From contig JAILWY010000012.1 of the NCBI GenBank assembly GCA_022113835.1, forward strand, positions 7,688,001 to 7,752,000: 64,000 bases of DNA, in the 5' to 3' direction. Source of the stretch: Atopsyche davidsoni (taxonomy: Eukaryota; Arthropoda; Insecta; Trichoptera; Hydrobiosidae). Positions 13,882 through 26,446 of this stretch are shown in pieces. The translations under genes and the position numbers were made by a program. Below the pieces are notes generated by a model, which saw only the letters and a list, made by a program, of their open reading frames with translations, was not told where the DNA came from and made no database searches. Every line of letters begins with the position of its first letter. The stretch's first letter is position 1.

Positions 13882-15714
13882 GTAAAGAGAGATGTCGACC
13901 GTCAACTACTGCCACATCAATGGTAGACCGTTATCGCTCCGGTACCTCTCTACATTATAACACCATTCGTATGTTGTAATATTCATTTTTAATATATTCT
14001 TTAAATATATTTCGTTTTAAAGAAAAATGGCTGAAGGGTAGCTAAGGTACATATTTGAGAGCTTAAATAAACTTTGAAAAATATTTAACTCACGTATAAA
14101 TAGTCAATACCTACCGGAGTCACAGGCAATCATTTAACTTAGTAACATATTTTAATAATGATAGTATGCACAAAAAAAATTATTAAAAACTCAATAAAAA
14201 ACAGTGAAACAGTTTTTTATTCATCGTTGCATAAATATGAATTTCCTTCCAATATAAAACTGCGGTGTAGAAGGACGCGTGGAACCACAACCCTATTTTC
14301 CCATTAGAAAACCATGAACACTGGCTCAGCATGAGTATATGATCAGTGAAATGGTCACCAACCTCCTCTGAGGAGAGGCACTTGATGAAAAAGTATAAAT
14401 ATAAATCACCGATAAAGCGTATTTATTATATCTAGAATGAAAATCGTGAACATCGTAGCAGCTTAATAGAGCAAAAGCTAATTGGGGCATAAAATATTGT
14501 AGTCACCAAAAAAGTTGATTTTTTAATAATTTGTCTATTCAATTGATAATTTTTACTTTATAATCTGATATATAAAATATCGTCCATTAAATAATGTCGA
14601 TCTACTTATTTTACATGTAAGCGCATACACGTATTTTAAAACAATTTATTGGTTCTAAAAGTGGTCTAAAAGTGTGAGCAAATTATTAAGTCGACATAAC
14701 TATGCTTTATTGTTTATATAATATTTAAGCTAAAGTAGAAAAGCAGACGCGTGCTCAACAAGACGGAAAATAAAACAAACGCTTTGCGTATGAATGTTCA
14801 GGTTTATGAACATGAACATCCTTAACGTCCGAGGTATTATATGAAAAGAGGGTATCGGCAAGTGCTCGGCCTTGTGTATCTTCAGCGAAGACTTCATTTT
14901 CAACGAGTCATTTCCGAAATGTTTGCAACTCATTTAAATACAAAAGGGACGCCACAATCTAGACCGTCTCCATCTAGAGCCAGTCGAGGTTGCCTCGAAA
15001 ATGTGCTAACAATGTGTAAACGAAAGCATTCTTCAACGGATAAACAATCGAAAATGAATGAACTGTCCGTTTCACAATATCGCATTGTTTTTGCGTTATT
15101 ACATTAAACTTCACAATGAAGAACATACCAAATATTTATTTTGATGCAATTGGCGAATTACTGTGACGTAAAGTTTGGTTGAATGAAAACCCAACGCGAA
15201 AGATAATGTTCCTAGCACCGTTAAGTTCCTATTATACATTGTTGTCGGATAAGCTACAAATCAAGGTTGTATCAACAATAGGTTTTTATTCCTATGATTT
15301 TCGATGATCTATTGACTAACGAAGAATTTCGAGATTTACCGAACTGATAGCAACGAACGGTCAGAAAACGATTACATTTAGTATACAATAGTGCTTGTCG
15401 ACACAGTAACAGTAAAAAAATAGACCCAACGTTTTCATACGAATATAAAAAATAACTGAAAGGGATGGATCTATTTGGATACGTATGTTTTTTTGCTTAT
15501 CTACCTGCACCTCGTGTTGAAATACAGTCAATTTACAATGGCTTTTAGGGCCTTGCTTACAATACCGTATGTGACTGTCGCCTGGTCGTGGGGCTTACAA
15601 GATTACAAGCTTACAAGACAAGTAGCGTACATGGATTTCTCTATTTTCGTTATTGATAGCGTTTCACGTCTCCCTCTCCCGACGCCCATGACAACAAGTC
15701 GATCGCGATACATT
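13882..15714. other. Gene-free stretch before Artichoke-like gene
   Basis: Mostly AT-rich DNA. A frame of 88 codons at 14841-15107 (+) and one of 91 codons at 15475-15750 (+) are open, but their predicted peptides are compositionally ordinary and match no family I recognise, and opposite-strand frames overlap both. I see no gene here. Confidence 0.5.
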
Positions 15715-16033
15715 TTTAAGATAATATTTTTGAGTAAAATACTTGAGTGATTTTCCACATGTTCGTTTTTATTTGTGACCGGTTTCACCAACCTTTCACG
15801 TAGGCTGCTTTGAGCAAAGTATTTTACTCAAAAATATTAAAATGGAATTCCACCAAGTACTCGCTGTCAAAAATATTGAATTTCTTATAAAATAGATCTC
15901 ATATATCCACAAAAAAGTTGGCCACAACATGACATAGACCACAACATGCCAACATGAAAGGTTGGCGAAACCGGTCATCAATAAAAATGAACATGTGGAA
16001 AAATCACTCAAGTATTTGATTATATTTAAAATG
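15715..16033. mobile_element. Hairpin MITE-like element, copy 1
   Basis: The outer arms (about 15715-15800 and 15953-16033) are imperfect inverted copies of each other. Both carry the words for GAGTGATTTTTCCACATGT and for GACCGGTTTC(A/G)CCAACCTTTCA, reading inward from either end. A second, internal inverted pair of 22 bp is perfect: 15723-15744 against 15817-15838. No coding capacity is visible. The core at about 15831-15877 recurs in reverse orientation at 47843 with only a few differences, which marks this as a dispersed family. It ends about 100 bp before the start codon of the Artichoke-like gene, so it may lie in that gene's promoter. A clear target-site duplication was not identified, so the superfamily is not assigned. 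Confidence 0.7.
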
Positions 16034-16130
16034 CAATGCGTTGGGTTGCAGGAATGAGATCGTCGCCGGCGGGCTCGCGGTGAGGCTTGTGAGGCTTGCG
16101 AGCTATGAGTCGAGGCGAGTGCCGGTGAGC

Positions 16131-19100
16131 ATGGCGGCAATGGCGGCCATGGCGGCCATGGCGCGCGCGACCTGCGTGCTGGCGGTGCTGGCGGGGCTGG
16201 GCGTGCTGGGCGCACTGGGCGCGAGGGCGCAGCGCCCGCCCTGCCCGCCCGCCCACACCATCCTGCCCTGCGTGTGTGCCACGCGCGCCGAGGAGCTGCA
16301 AGTCTGGTAAATCACTCGTCTACAATATGGATGTACCATAGCACTGAATGCATTTTGTGACTTGAAAACCTAGACGTGTGAAGTATTATTCATCAAGTTG
16401 ACATTATTTGCAATATGAATACACCCATACCTCGCTTTAAGGCCTAGATACATTCCACGAAACTTGGCCGCAAAGCGAAAAGCCGTATAAGGAATCAATT
16501 ATTCTAATACAAATTCATACAAATTCAATGAGATCGGTTCCAAATTTGTTAAATATGTAACACTTTTTACACATTCTGGCCATATTTTTTTCCAAACATG
16601 GATCATTGTTGTAAATTTTAATTCCTTCCACGATTCACTGATGCTGTCAACAGCATCTTTGATGTTATAGTTTTTCCAAAAATTTTTAATTGAAGCTTTA
16701 CCATCGGTTTCCCTTAAAAGTTGTCGGAAAGTTCGGCGTAGGTAATATGCCTTAAGTGGCTATTGCACCCTGATCCATTGGTTGGATCAGAGCTGTTGTA
16801 TTTTTTGGAAGGTACTCAATCATGACATCTTCAGATAGCTCGGATAAATTAGTAGGATGCCCTGGTGCATTATCCAAAATTAGCAAAGCCTTGTTGGTTA
16901 AGTTATTGTCTCGCAAATAATTTTTCACTTCTGTACAAAAGTGATTTTTGAACTAATCCTCAAAAGTACCTTTAGTCATCCAAGCTTTCTTGTTGGATTT
17001 CCATATGACGGGTAATTGATTTTTATTTAGTCCTTTAAGAGGCTTGGAATGTGACATCTTCAGCAGATTCGTCGGTATCTCCATTCTTCAAATTTTCGAA
17101 AATACTTAAAGCTTTTTCCTGGATAGTCATTTGACTTATTGGAATTCTCCGTTTGTTATTGTCCTCAATCCATATAATCAATAGTTAAAATAAGTATAAT
17201 AAAAATATACACATTAAAATTTTTTAATTTGTACATACATACATATGTACTTACGTACCAAAAATGTCCCAAATTATTTCCAATTTTTCCAGTTAATGTG
17301 TAACAATCAGTAATATATATGTACATAAAACACTCACAGATAAGTCTAAACCGGCCGCTCTATGAGCACACACTGAATAACGCTCGTAAACAAAATAACA
17401 TCGAAAAAAAGTTTTTTTGGCTGTTATAGCAAAACATTTTAGGCCGTATATCGAAAACGTCTCTTAATTGAAAAGGGCCGTTATAGCAGAAGGCCGTATA
17501 AAGAGCGGCTGTATAGCGAAGTATGGGTGTATACAATATCACTATATGTATTCTAATATCATTATATACATTTGAAATACTATTCATAATGTTGACAATG
17601 GCTTAATTAATTAATTTACATCCTCATACTTTGAGGATGTAAATTATATATTTTCCATAAAAATTCATGCACCAAGTGAAAAGTTGTCTAAAAGTGTGCC
17701 AAGTCAACTCTGCAGTTTTTGTTCATTTCGTAGACTCTTTGTGAGTGTACTTTTTTTTTAGTGTGATGAGTTTTAACGTACTATATATCCCATAGTGATA
17801 TTATTCTATTGTCTTTAGATTATCATTTAGTTATAAAATAATACTCAGTCGTTAGTACTGACCGCACTCCATCCTCATGTATTTATTGTGGAAATATTAA
17901 TTTTAAATTCATTATCATCCGAATTAAATACTCTGCTATTAAAGAAAATAACGTGTTTGTAAAAATTTTGAAACAATACATGCACAATATGAAATAACTT
18001 AAATTATTTCACTTAAAATGCTATGAAATCATTAAACGATAATTATTCTTTATCATTTCAGGTGTACTCATAGTGATTTACCAAAAGTAGTTGAAGGACT
18101 GAAAACCATTGGTAATTACATATCTCGCCCTATTGATGAGCTAATAATAGAACACAATTACCTACCAGCACTTCCAGGACGAGCGTTCCGGCCGTTGAGA
18201 GCCCTGAGACTTATGCTGCGACATAACCATTTGGAGAGAGTTGCTCCCGGTTGGCTAGCGGGACTCGAGGATTCTCTAATGGAACTCTTTATCGTAGAGG
18301 ATGATCTTCGGAGTCTCCCTGTAGACAGTGTTGCTCATATGAAAAAGCTACAAGCCATTACGATAGAAAGTGACCAACTTAAAAGATTACCCAGTTTTTC
18401 TAGATTGAGTAATTTAAGATATTTGAAAGTTCAATCATCATCATTGATTGAATTGAATGGTAGGAGTTTCAAACACCTTCCGGCTCTTGAGAAACTTGAA
18501 GTCACGGGTAGTCCTAGACTCAATAGATTAGAATCCAATCTATTGCACGATTTACCAAGATTGACGATGGTTAATATTTCCGATTGCGGCCTCAGCTGGA
18601 TCCACCTAAGAGCCATGTCGCTCCTTCCCTCACTCACTGAAGTCACATTTGAGAATAACAAAATTTCAGATGCAGGAATGGTCGGTCGGGTTTGTCGTGA
18701 GTTGCCAGCTCTGGCTACTCTACGTCTGGATGGAAACTTTATGGATAGATTAAATGAAGCATCGTTTGTGGACCTTCCGGCGCTGAAAGAACTATCTATT
18801 GCTAGAAATAGAATAGTTGAAATTTTTCACGGTGCATTTCACAAAGTTCCCTCACTGAAGACCTTGGATTTAAATTATAATATTGTTCAGAGAGTACACC
18901 CAGAATCATTTTTGCAGCCCTCGGGAAGTGGACTGGAAGAGTTGTGGTTGGTTGGAAATGAGATTGGTCATGTATCAGAGCTTAGAGCTATTCTAGATGC
19001 ATTGCCAAGATTGAAATTTTTGGACATGAGCAAAAATGTTTTAGAAGATATCCCATATGGAGCTCTCAGAGGACATCCAACATTAGAAAGATTACATTTA

Positions 19101-22100
19101 GATAGTAATAGAATTAGAACGATAGAGAGGGAAGCATTTATGGCAATGCCAGCACTCAGAGAATTGAGACTAAGGAACAATACATTATCAAACCATATCG
19201 ATGGACCTTTTTGGAACCTCCCTGCTCTTAAAGGATTAGATTTATCAGCAAATTTCTTTCGTAGATTAGAGCCACGATTGATCACTAATTTACCATCCCT
19301 ACGTAAAGTTGACATAAGTGATAACAACATTGCAATAATAGATCCAATGACATTCTTGGAGACGCCATTACTTGAGCATGTCAATATATCTGGAAATTCA
19401 TTAGCATCCATCCATCCGGCAACCTTCAGGCATCTGATGGGACTCTATGAATTAGATGTCAGTAGAAATAGACTATTAGAATTTGTACCTGGTTTGCCAA
19501 GAGGAATTGAATATATTCACATGTCAAGGAATCAAATGACTTTGTTACCTCTTCCTCCCTCGCCAGATTTAGACCTTCCATCTCTAAGAATGTTGGACAT
19601 AAGTGCAAATGCTTTAAGAAATATTCCCTCAGGAGTAATGAAATCTCTACCACAATTGAGAAGATTGGATATTTCGCTCAACGGACTACAGCTCGTAGAA
19701 GAAGGTTCATTTAGTGGACTGGCAAGACTTGAAATGTTGGATTTACACAACAACATGATTATGAGTATGATGCCAAATGTCTTTAAAGATATGGTAGGAC
19801 TGACCCACTTAGATATTCATGGGAACATTTTGGAAATAATAAAATCAGATGTGCTAAAAGACATTCCTCACTTACGAAAGTTAGATTTTAGTAGAAATCG
19901 TCTTAGAGAAATGGCACCAAATGCTTTGGAAAACACAAGAAATTTAGAAAAGGTAAACTTTTCATCAAATTACCTACCAGTTCTTTCAGAAACCTTTGCC
20001 GGCTTGACAAAGTTGGAAACATTGGATGTTAGCAATAATCAACTGAAAGCTCTATCTCCAACAGTATTACGCAGTTTAATTGCACTTAAAGAACTTCGAG
20101 TATCCAACAATAAAATACTTGAACTCAAAGAGGGTGCCTTTCAAGACTTGCCAAGCTTAGAAATTTTAGATCTTCGAGGAAATGAATTGGAAATGATTCA
20201 TTCAGGTGGGATAAGAACATTACCCGATGTTGAAACAATACTGCTAAGTGGAAATCGTCTGATTGAGATTCCTGATGCAGCATTTGCCGAGTTGCCAGCA
20301 TTGAGAAATATAGAACTACAAGATAATAATTTACACAGAATTTCTAACAATGCATTTTATAAAGTTCCCCAGCTGCAGTTCTTAAATCTAACCAATAATC
20401 AGATAGGCGGACTTGACTCAGCAGGCTTGAGAAATGTTAAGTCTCTTGAAGTCCTAGATCTGAGCAACAATAAAGTGACAAGAGTAGGGGCTATGGCGTT
20501 TGAAAATATGGAGTGGCTGGTAGAGTTAAAAATGGATAGTAATAAGATATGCGCTGTCCAAGGAACTCCTTTCAACAGTATGCCCAGATTAAAAGTGCTG
20601 AGTCTAAGGAACAATAAAATGACATCACTTCCTGAGACGTCTGTCAAATCTTTACGCAGTAATATTGCTGTTCTGGACATAGATGGTATGTAAACATGGT
20701 CTATAAAACACATTATTTCTACCTATGAGGTTGTTTTATATTGAAAAGCAGTAATAAAATATAATTTCTCTATATGACCTAATTTTCATTGCACTTTTAC
20801 CATTTTTTTGTAAATTAATTTACATTATTCTACAAGTTATCCTTATTTTAAAATCAGACATAGTATGATGACTTGATTTATTTATAAAATAAGACTTGAT
20901 ATGTAAAAATAGTTTTTTTGTGTTTCGTATAAAGTATGCCAAATGAAAATTGATATATCTAATAATATATTTCTACCTTGTAAAAAGATATTCCTGAGTC
21001 AATACTAAGTCAAAGATAATATTAATTATCACAATAGGTTAATCTCATAGGTAAAAATTATTTTGATATTTATGTATTTTTTAAAAACGTTTGTGATTTT
21101 ATTTTTAGGCAATCCACTAGTGTGTGGCTGCAGCATGTTATGGTTTAGAGCCTGGCTTCAAGAAGCATCTTCTATTGGTCCAAGATGTTCAGATGGAAGT
21201 CTATTAAAGGAAAGAAAGCTCTATAGGCAAGAATGTGATGGCGACAAATTAAAGGAAGAACCGGTACTACCAGGATGTGAAGGAGAAATCATTGACTCTT
21301 CGCTCTACGGAACATCTGAAGTATATTCTCCGTGGATGGAAAAAATAAGAGACCAATCCAGTGCAGTACAACAAGGCGGAAATAATGTAGCTATTGCTCC
21401 GTCCCCCGAGGAATCGGAATACTTTTATGATGAATATGTTGACTATCCATACAATGAAACAAATCTTGTTGAGTTAAGTAACTCTAGTTCAAAGTATGTT
21501 CATTTTAACCGTACACATCATTTCAATTCGACACCTTCATACCACTACACCCCAGGAGATACACCAACTCTTTACGCTGGTCAGAACCCTAATAAAACAT
21601 CTGTTAATGGACCAACTGATCAAAAAACTCCAACTACTATTGCAGGCGGTTTTACATTTTTCGGAATGCCCTTACCAACTATAAATATAGGGAAACTTTG
21701 GGGATCAGAGAAAAAAACTGAAAGGAAGAATAATAATAATGGTAGGTCTCGTGGAACTGGCAGACTTCAGCACTTTCCACCGACACAGCCAGACCTACAA
21801 TCAGGAGGCTTCGTGCCACTGACACCAGGAGCAGCCGGAGGTTTTAAGCCAATCCCTGATCCCAGTTCAAATGACTCATATCAATTTGAGGTAGAAAAAA
21901 CCAAATTTAATACTTCCTGGCCTGATGATTTCCCATCAACAATAGGTGTAAATATAAATCCAGAGAAAGATTCTCAAGATCCTGCACTTGGCATACTGGG
22001 ATCATCATCAGACAAAGGAGCACTCTTTACATCTTTACAGAATTTACAAACAAACCAGAGTAGTAGTTTTGTTGTATCACCTCTTAATTCTAACATTAAT

Positions 22101-22877
22101 GACAGCCTCATGGTAGAACTCGGCAAAGAGTCACTCAACAATAATTATGTTAATACCAAACCTAATACATTAATACAAACATTTAACAGATCTGATTTCA
22201 AAGATGAAGAAGCTTTATCTAACCCGATTTCTAGAGAGCCGATTAATTTCAAAGAGTTAGATATTGAAGATAACTTTGGATACATCAATAATTCTGCTAT
22301 CGGTAACAATATTAAATTTCTCAATTCAATCAACTCTACTAATACCTTTAATCGAGAAGGCTTACTAAATTCAGATATATCCCAAAATATTTTTACGAGT
22401 ACGTTCCCAACAATAGACCAAGAATATCAATCATCTCAGAGAAGTAACGATGATACAAAACAGTCTGCTTCGCCAAGTGCTCTATCTGTGCTAGCAGTTC
22501 CTGGAGGATCAAGTCAGTATCCCGTACCGGTCGGAAGAAAATCAGCAACTATCACAAAAGTTGAATATCCCCATAATGGTGATAAGACACAAATTGCATC
22601 ATCAACTGAAACATTTAAAGCAAATAATCGAGGAGCAAAAACATCATTCAACAACGATTATAATCCAACACCAAGAACTAATGCTAATAACAGTTGGTAT
22701 TACAGAAATTACAATCAAAGTGGTCTGGATCCTTACATTGGTCCTGGTGTTCAAATGTTTGGCAGTGGAAAAGCGACATTGAAATGTGATATTTTAGTTT
22801 TTAGTGTGACAATATTAATTGTTAAAATCCAAGACTACTTTAGAGGTTGGCAAGACAAAACAATGGTGATCATTTAA
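16131..22877 (+). CDS. atk: Artichoke-like secreted leucine-rich repeat protein, 1522 aa
   Basis: Three exons: 16131-16306, 18062-20685 and 21109-22877. Junctions are GT-AG and the frame holds (4569 nt including stop). Exon 1 encodes a signal peptide (hydrophobic run VLAVLAGLGVLGALGARA) and the start of a Cys-rich LRR N-cap (CPP...LPCVCA) that finishes in exon 2 (VWCTHSDLP). Exon 2 is about 870 residues of uninterrupted LRRs of roughly 24 residues, over 30 by spacing. Exon 3 opens with an LRR C-cap (GNPLVCGCSMLWFRAWL), followed by a long Asn/Ser/Thr-rich tail with many N-glycosylation sequons and a short hydrophobic stretch near the end. Layout and length resemble Drosophila Artichoke, an extracellular matrix protein needed by ciliated sense organs; that assignment comes from family knowledge, and other large LRR proteins such as chaoptin remain possible. 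Four in-frame ATGs (16131, 16140, 16149, 16158) in a small GCC/GCG repeat leave the exact start open. An AATAAA lies 25 nt past the stop. Confidence 0.8.
16422..17529 (-). mobile_element. Degenerate Tigger/pogo DNA transposon in intron 1
   Basis: The ends are inverted repeats: CACCCATAC at 16422-16430 and its complement at 17521-17529 are perfect, and similarity continues inward through CTCGCTTTAAGGCC. The element is flanked by TA on both sides (16420-16421 and 17530-17531), the target duplication of Tc1/mariner/pogo elements. The left end also resembles the published Tigger terminus (CATACCTCG). The minus strand carries broken DDE transposase sequence (separate entry). Length is 1108 bp, shorter than an intact Tigger of about 2.4 kb, so it is an internally deleted copy. 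It sits inside an intron, antisense to the host gene, and cannot be autonomous. Confidence 0.88.
16740..17070 (-). pseudogene. Tigger-type DDE transposase fragment
   Basis: Read on the minus strand, this stretch gives the hallmark DDE block of pogo/Tigger transposases: LILDNAPGHP, then about 20 residues later LPKNTTALIQPMDQGAIAT. Upstream is a match to the preceding core (KPLKGLNKNQLPVIWKS...AWMTKGTFED). The LDNAPGHP aspartate is the second catalytic Asp of the family. In-frame stops occur right after GTFED and after GAIAT, so the frame is dead. Only the middle of the catalytic domain is left; the DNA-binding N-terminus was not seen. Confidence 0.88.
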
Positions 22878-22901
22878 GGGGAATCTTCTTCACTATGACA
22901 A

Positions 22902-22907
22902 AATAAA
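22902..22907 (+). terminator. Poly(A) signal, Artichoke-like gene
   Basis: Canonical AATAAA 25 nt after the stop codon; a second AATAAA follows at about 22973. Either could direct cleavage. Confidence 0.5.
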
Positions 22908-23657
22908 TCATGTAATTTATACTGACTGTTGATTCATATTAAGATTCAGTGCTTTGTTAATTATGCGTATGAAATAAAAATAGTTTTTGTATATAAAAAT
23001 AAATGTTGTAAAATTATTTACACCCTCTATCTCAATGTAATGTATATATATATGACCACATAAACTACGTTACCATTCTTCTCCTCAAATTTATACTAGG
23101 TTTCAGAAAACCAGATCAAAAAAGCAATGTGGTATCAAATCACTAAACCGCTTTGTATGAATAATTCCCATTTAAATCAATATATCCTCTGTTGATATTT
23201 CTTAGTTATTTATTAAAACACATATTATTCCACATTGTATTTATAATTCAAAAATATTTTTTATAGTAACGCAATTATAAAAAAAACTATACCAAAAATT
23301 GCCAACTTTTAGTGTGGGAAAGAAATCAATTCCCCTTTTGTGTCCATGTTTTTTATCTCCACATATTTACAGTCAAATGCAATAATAATTGATCCAGAAT
23401 ATGCATAATTTTATTTATTTAATATATAATGATTAAACAGAAATGGATACATATTTTTTTAAATTAATGTAGCCCTGTATTAAATTTATATTATTTGAGA
23501 AAATAAAATATGAATTAATTTGTGGTAAAAAAGAAAATGTTTTTTGAAGAAAATAAGCTTATTGATTAAGATATTTGATGTTCATTCGGGACAGGGATGA
23601 TTATTATTCATAAAAAATAAAACAAAATACTTAAAATATAAATACTAAGTAAGTTAA
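22908..23657. other. Convergent intergenic spacer
   Basis: This is 3' flanking DNA between two genes that converge (Artichoke-like on + and Rpn8 on -). It is AT-rich, with several AATAAA-type words on both strands. On the minus strand TTTATT complements occur at about 23410-23419, some 240 nt past the Rpn8 stop. No gene seen. Confidence 0.6.
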
Positions 23658-24856
23658 CTATGACTTCTTCTTTTCGTCTTTAGTTAGGGTTTCTTTTTTA
23701 TCTCCTTTTCCCTTTTCTTCTTTGTTCTTCTCTTCCTTATCTTTCTTGTCTTTCGCTTCTTCCTTTTTGCCTTCCTCTGCATCCTTATTTGTTAATTTGT
23801 TGTTAATTAGATTATGGAGGGCAATGATGGACCTGACGAGAGCAGCAAGGTAAACAACAAGCATCTGATCATTAGTCTTAACATACAGGTTATCTGTGAA
23901 GTTGTCTTGTGTAATATCAGGAAGCAAGTTAAAAATGTCTTGCCATTGATAGACTATTTGATGGTTAATTGGCAGTTTGCCCTGTGCTACTTGGAATAAA
24001 TAGTCCTGGATTTCTCTTAGTTGGGTATATAGGCCACGAAGTCCTAGTAACTGGTTTGTGATACGCTGAGAGAGACTACCCACAGTAGTATCTTTAATAT
24101 CTCGTAATAAATGCTCAACGCCAACTTCTTCCGCTTCTTCAGCACCAATTTCACTGGGAACGTGGTCAAAAGTCTTAGAGGTTGGTGAACCATCATCATG
24201 TACCTCTTCCACAGCTTGGTAAGCCTCAGTGGGAAGGCCGAGATCTTTTGGTTTGGCATCAATAATTACAAGAACTGAATTGGGGCAATATCTTCTTACA
24301 AGCTCATTGATGGCGATGTCATTTTGGTAAAGTTTGGGTCCTGTATGATACCAACCCACTACCCTTTCACGGGCATTCACCTTTTTGAACATACCATACA
24401 TGTTCTCAAGATAGTCATGATCGAGGAACCACACCGATTTGTCCTTATCATCTTCGTCGAAAGGTACTGAAAATACACAAATTTAGATAACAATACATCA
24501 CAAGTAACACACAATCACATCGTCATACAACACGAAGGAAAAAGTAGATAGTAACTAAATGTGAGTGGAGCAAATAAAGGTTAGCTTAATCATTTGTTTC
24601 AGGTTTTAAATATTTCAGTAGTTTATGAGGTTTGAGCGAATGTATTTAAATTGAAGGTTTATAACATATAAATTGACTTACCCGCAAAACTGTTCGATAC
24701 GTCGAGAACTCCTTTTGCACGCCAACAACCCAAAAGTACACCAACAACACGTTTCTGATTACCAATTTTTCCCATTCGATTAAAATGGTCCACCACACTC
24801 AATAATACCAGTGGATGAACCACAACTTTGGTTGCTGTCATGTCTTGAGTCGGCAT
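23658..24856 (-). CDS. Rpn8: 26S proteasome regulatory subunit Rpn8 (PSMD7), 327 aa
   Basis: Two exons on the minus strand: 24856-24682 and 24466-23658, joined through a split Val codon to give ...[23 protein letters not shown]; 984 nt including the stop. Start [25 protein letters not shown] is the conserved MPN-domain opening. The MPN domain runs over about the first 140 residues and includes [11 protein letters not shown]. The Zn-binding JAMM pattern is incomplete there, as expected for Rpn8, the catalytically inactive partner that pairs with Rpn11 in the proteasome lid. A helical C-terminal half follows ([24 protein letters not shown]), then a very Lys/Glu/Asp-rich tail of about 45 residues ending KKKS, typical of metazoan PSMD7. 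It is transcribed divergently from the ITPA gene. Identification is secure from conserved sequence. Confidence 0.97.
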
Positions 24857-25888
24857 TTTTAGTTTTGGATTTTTGTATATAAAATAAAATCGACAGTCAC
24901 CGCTCGTATAATAGACCAAAGACTATCATAGACAAAAGTTAAAATCTTTGACTGACATTACAATTTGAAGAAAAGATGCGTCAGTATTTAGTGTTGCCCT
25001 ACATTAATAAATAAAGCTTTATAAATAAATCAATCAAATTTCTCAGATCAATTAAAGTCTCAGATTTGATTTACATTAGCGCTTAGTTAAGGTCTTGATT
25101 TTTAATTCTAATTATTCGAGAATTAAAGTTCATTAACAAACTATATTATCAATATATTCGTTGGATTTTTTTATGCATTTTCAATACTTTTTTTGCTACA
25201 ACAATCAAGATAAATAGTATGCTAAAATTATACAAATAATTGTGAATTAGTTCTTATTTAATTTGGTCAGATTAGCAGTGCAAAAATTGACGACCTATTA
25301 AAAAAACGAATTTTATACATGCTTTCATAGCAAAGTTTTATTTTAGTTATTGTAAAAGAAAAAAATCAATACGGCTATAATTTCCCCGAATGTTACTGTA
25401 AAATCAAATATGCTTGTTTTTCTATCAAACTACTCATTTTAACATAACTTTAATAACAATGTAATTGGGTTCGTGGATATCATGCCATGTTATAGTTTTG
25501 GTTCCAATGCGGAAGCTGAAATGTCGGAAGATCAACAAAACCTTGACGTGGCATAATACTCTAAAATATAGTGTTATTGACAATGGCCACGAAAACTGGC
25601 GAACGCATTATTCCTGATGATAATAAAAAAAACAACTTTTTATTCCATTTGGCTGGATAACTAATAAATGGCTGTTGGCAATGTGTATTTATAGTCTATG
25701 GTATTATCTTTACATTTGTACAATATTTTTTTGTATTTTCGGCGCCTTCTGCCAGCTTCACGAGAGTAGAGCTAGGTTATTCTATGCCAAAGATAAAGTG
25801 TATGTATTCAGAAGTTATCAAGGCTAGTGCCGGGTATACGATACATCATAACCTCAAATAAATTATTTAATAATCGTTATCTGAAACA
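24857..25888. promoter_or_regulatory. Shared upstream region of Rpn8 and ITPA
   Basis: About 1.03 kb separates the divergent start codons of Rpn8 (-) and ITPA (+), so both promoters must lie here. I see no clear TATA box close to either start; both are housekeeping genes. A slightly GC-richer stretch occurs at about 25480-25620 and another (GGCGCCTTCTGCCAGC) at about 25741, the latter being the likelier core promoter for ITPA. Transcription start sites cannot be placed from sequence alone. Confidence 0.45.
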
Positions 25889-26446
25889 ATGGCAAAACCC
25901 ATAAGTTTTGTTACCGGCAATGTAAAAAAACTTGAAGAAGTCGTAGCTATCTTAGGAAAATCTTTCCCCCGTCAAATAGTAAATAAAAATGTAGATTTAC
26001 CTGAGCTACAAGGAGAAATCGACGATATTTGCAGAAAGAAATGTGAAGAGGCTGTAAGGCGGCTAAAGTCGCCTGTAATTGTAGAAGATACGTGTTTATG
26101 CTTTAACGCATTAAAAGGACTTCCCGGACCGTACATTAAATGGTTTCTTGAAAAATTGGAACCTGAAGGGCTGTATAACATGCTAAATGGCTGGGAAGAT
26201 AAGAGCGCCGAAGCAATTTGTACATTTGCTTACTCTGCCGGCGAAGGAGAAGAGGTCATATTGTTTCAAGGAAAAACTGAAGGGCTTATCGTTTTTCCAA
26301 GAGGCTCTAGAGATTTCGGTTGGGATTCGTGCTTTCAACCCAAAGGGTATGATAAAACTTATGCCGAGCTACCAAAAGAAGAGAAAAATAAAATTTCTCA
26401 CAGGTATAGAGCATTAGATAAATTAAAAAGCCACTTCTTGCCATAA
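25889..26446 (+). CDS. ITPA: Inosine triphosphate pyrophosphatase (ITPA/HAM1 family), 185 aa
   Basis: Single-exon gene; start context AACAATGG is good. The enzyme hydrolyses ITP, dITP and XTP to the monophosphate, cleaning the cytosolic nucleotide pool of deaminated purines. Family motifs are all present: N-terminal nucleotide-binding [13 protein letters not shown], the catalytic-site stretch [26 protein letters not shown], the FGWDSCFQP loop, and HRYRALDKL near the C-terminus. Length is close to the human enzyme (194 aa). The gene appears intact and intronless. An ATTAAA poly(A) variant lies at about 26505, 59 nt past the stop. Confident. Confidence 0.96.
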   Translation: MAKPISFVTGNVKKLEEVVAILGKSFPRQIVNKNVDLPELQGEIDDICRKKCEEAVRRLKSPVIVEDTCLCFNALKGLPGPYIKWFLEKLEPEGLYNMLNGWEDKSAEAICTFAYSAGEGEEVILFQGKTEGLIVFPRGSRDFGWDSCFQPKGYDKTYAELPKEEKNKISHRYRALDKLKSHFLP

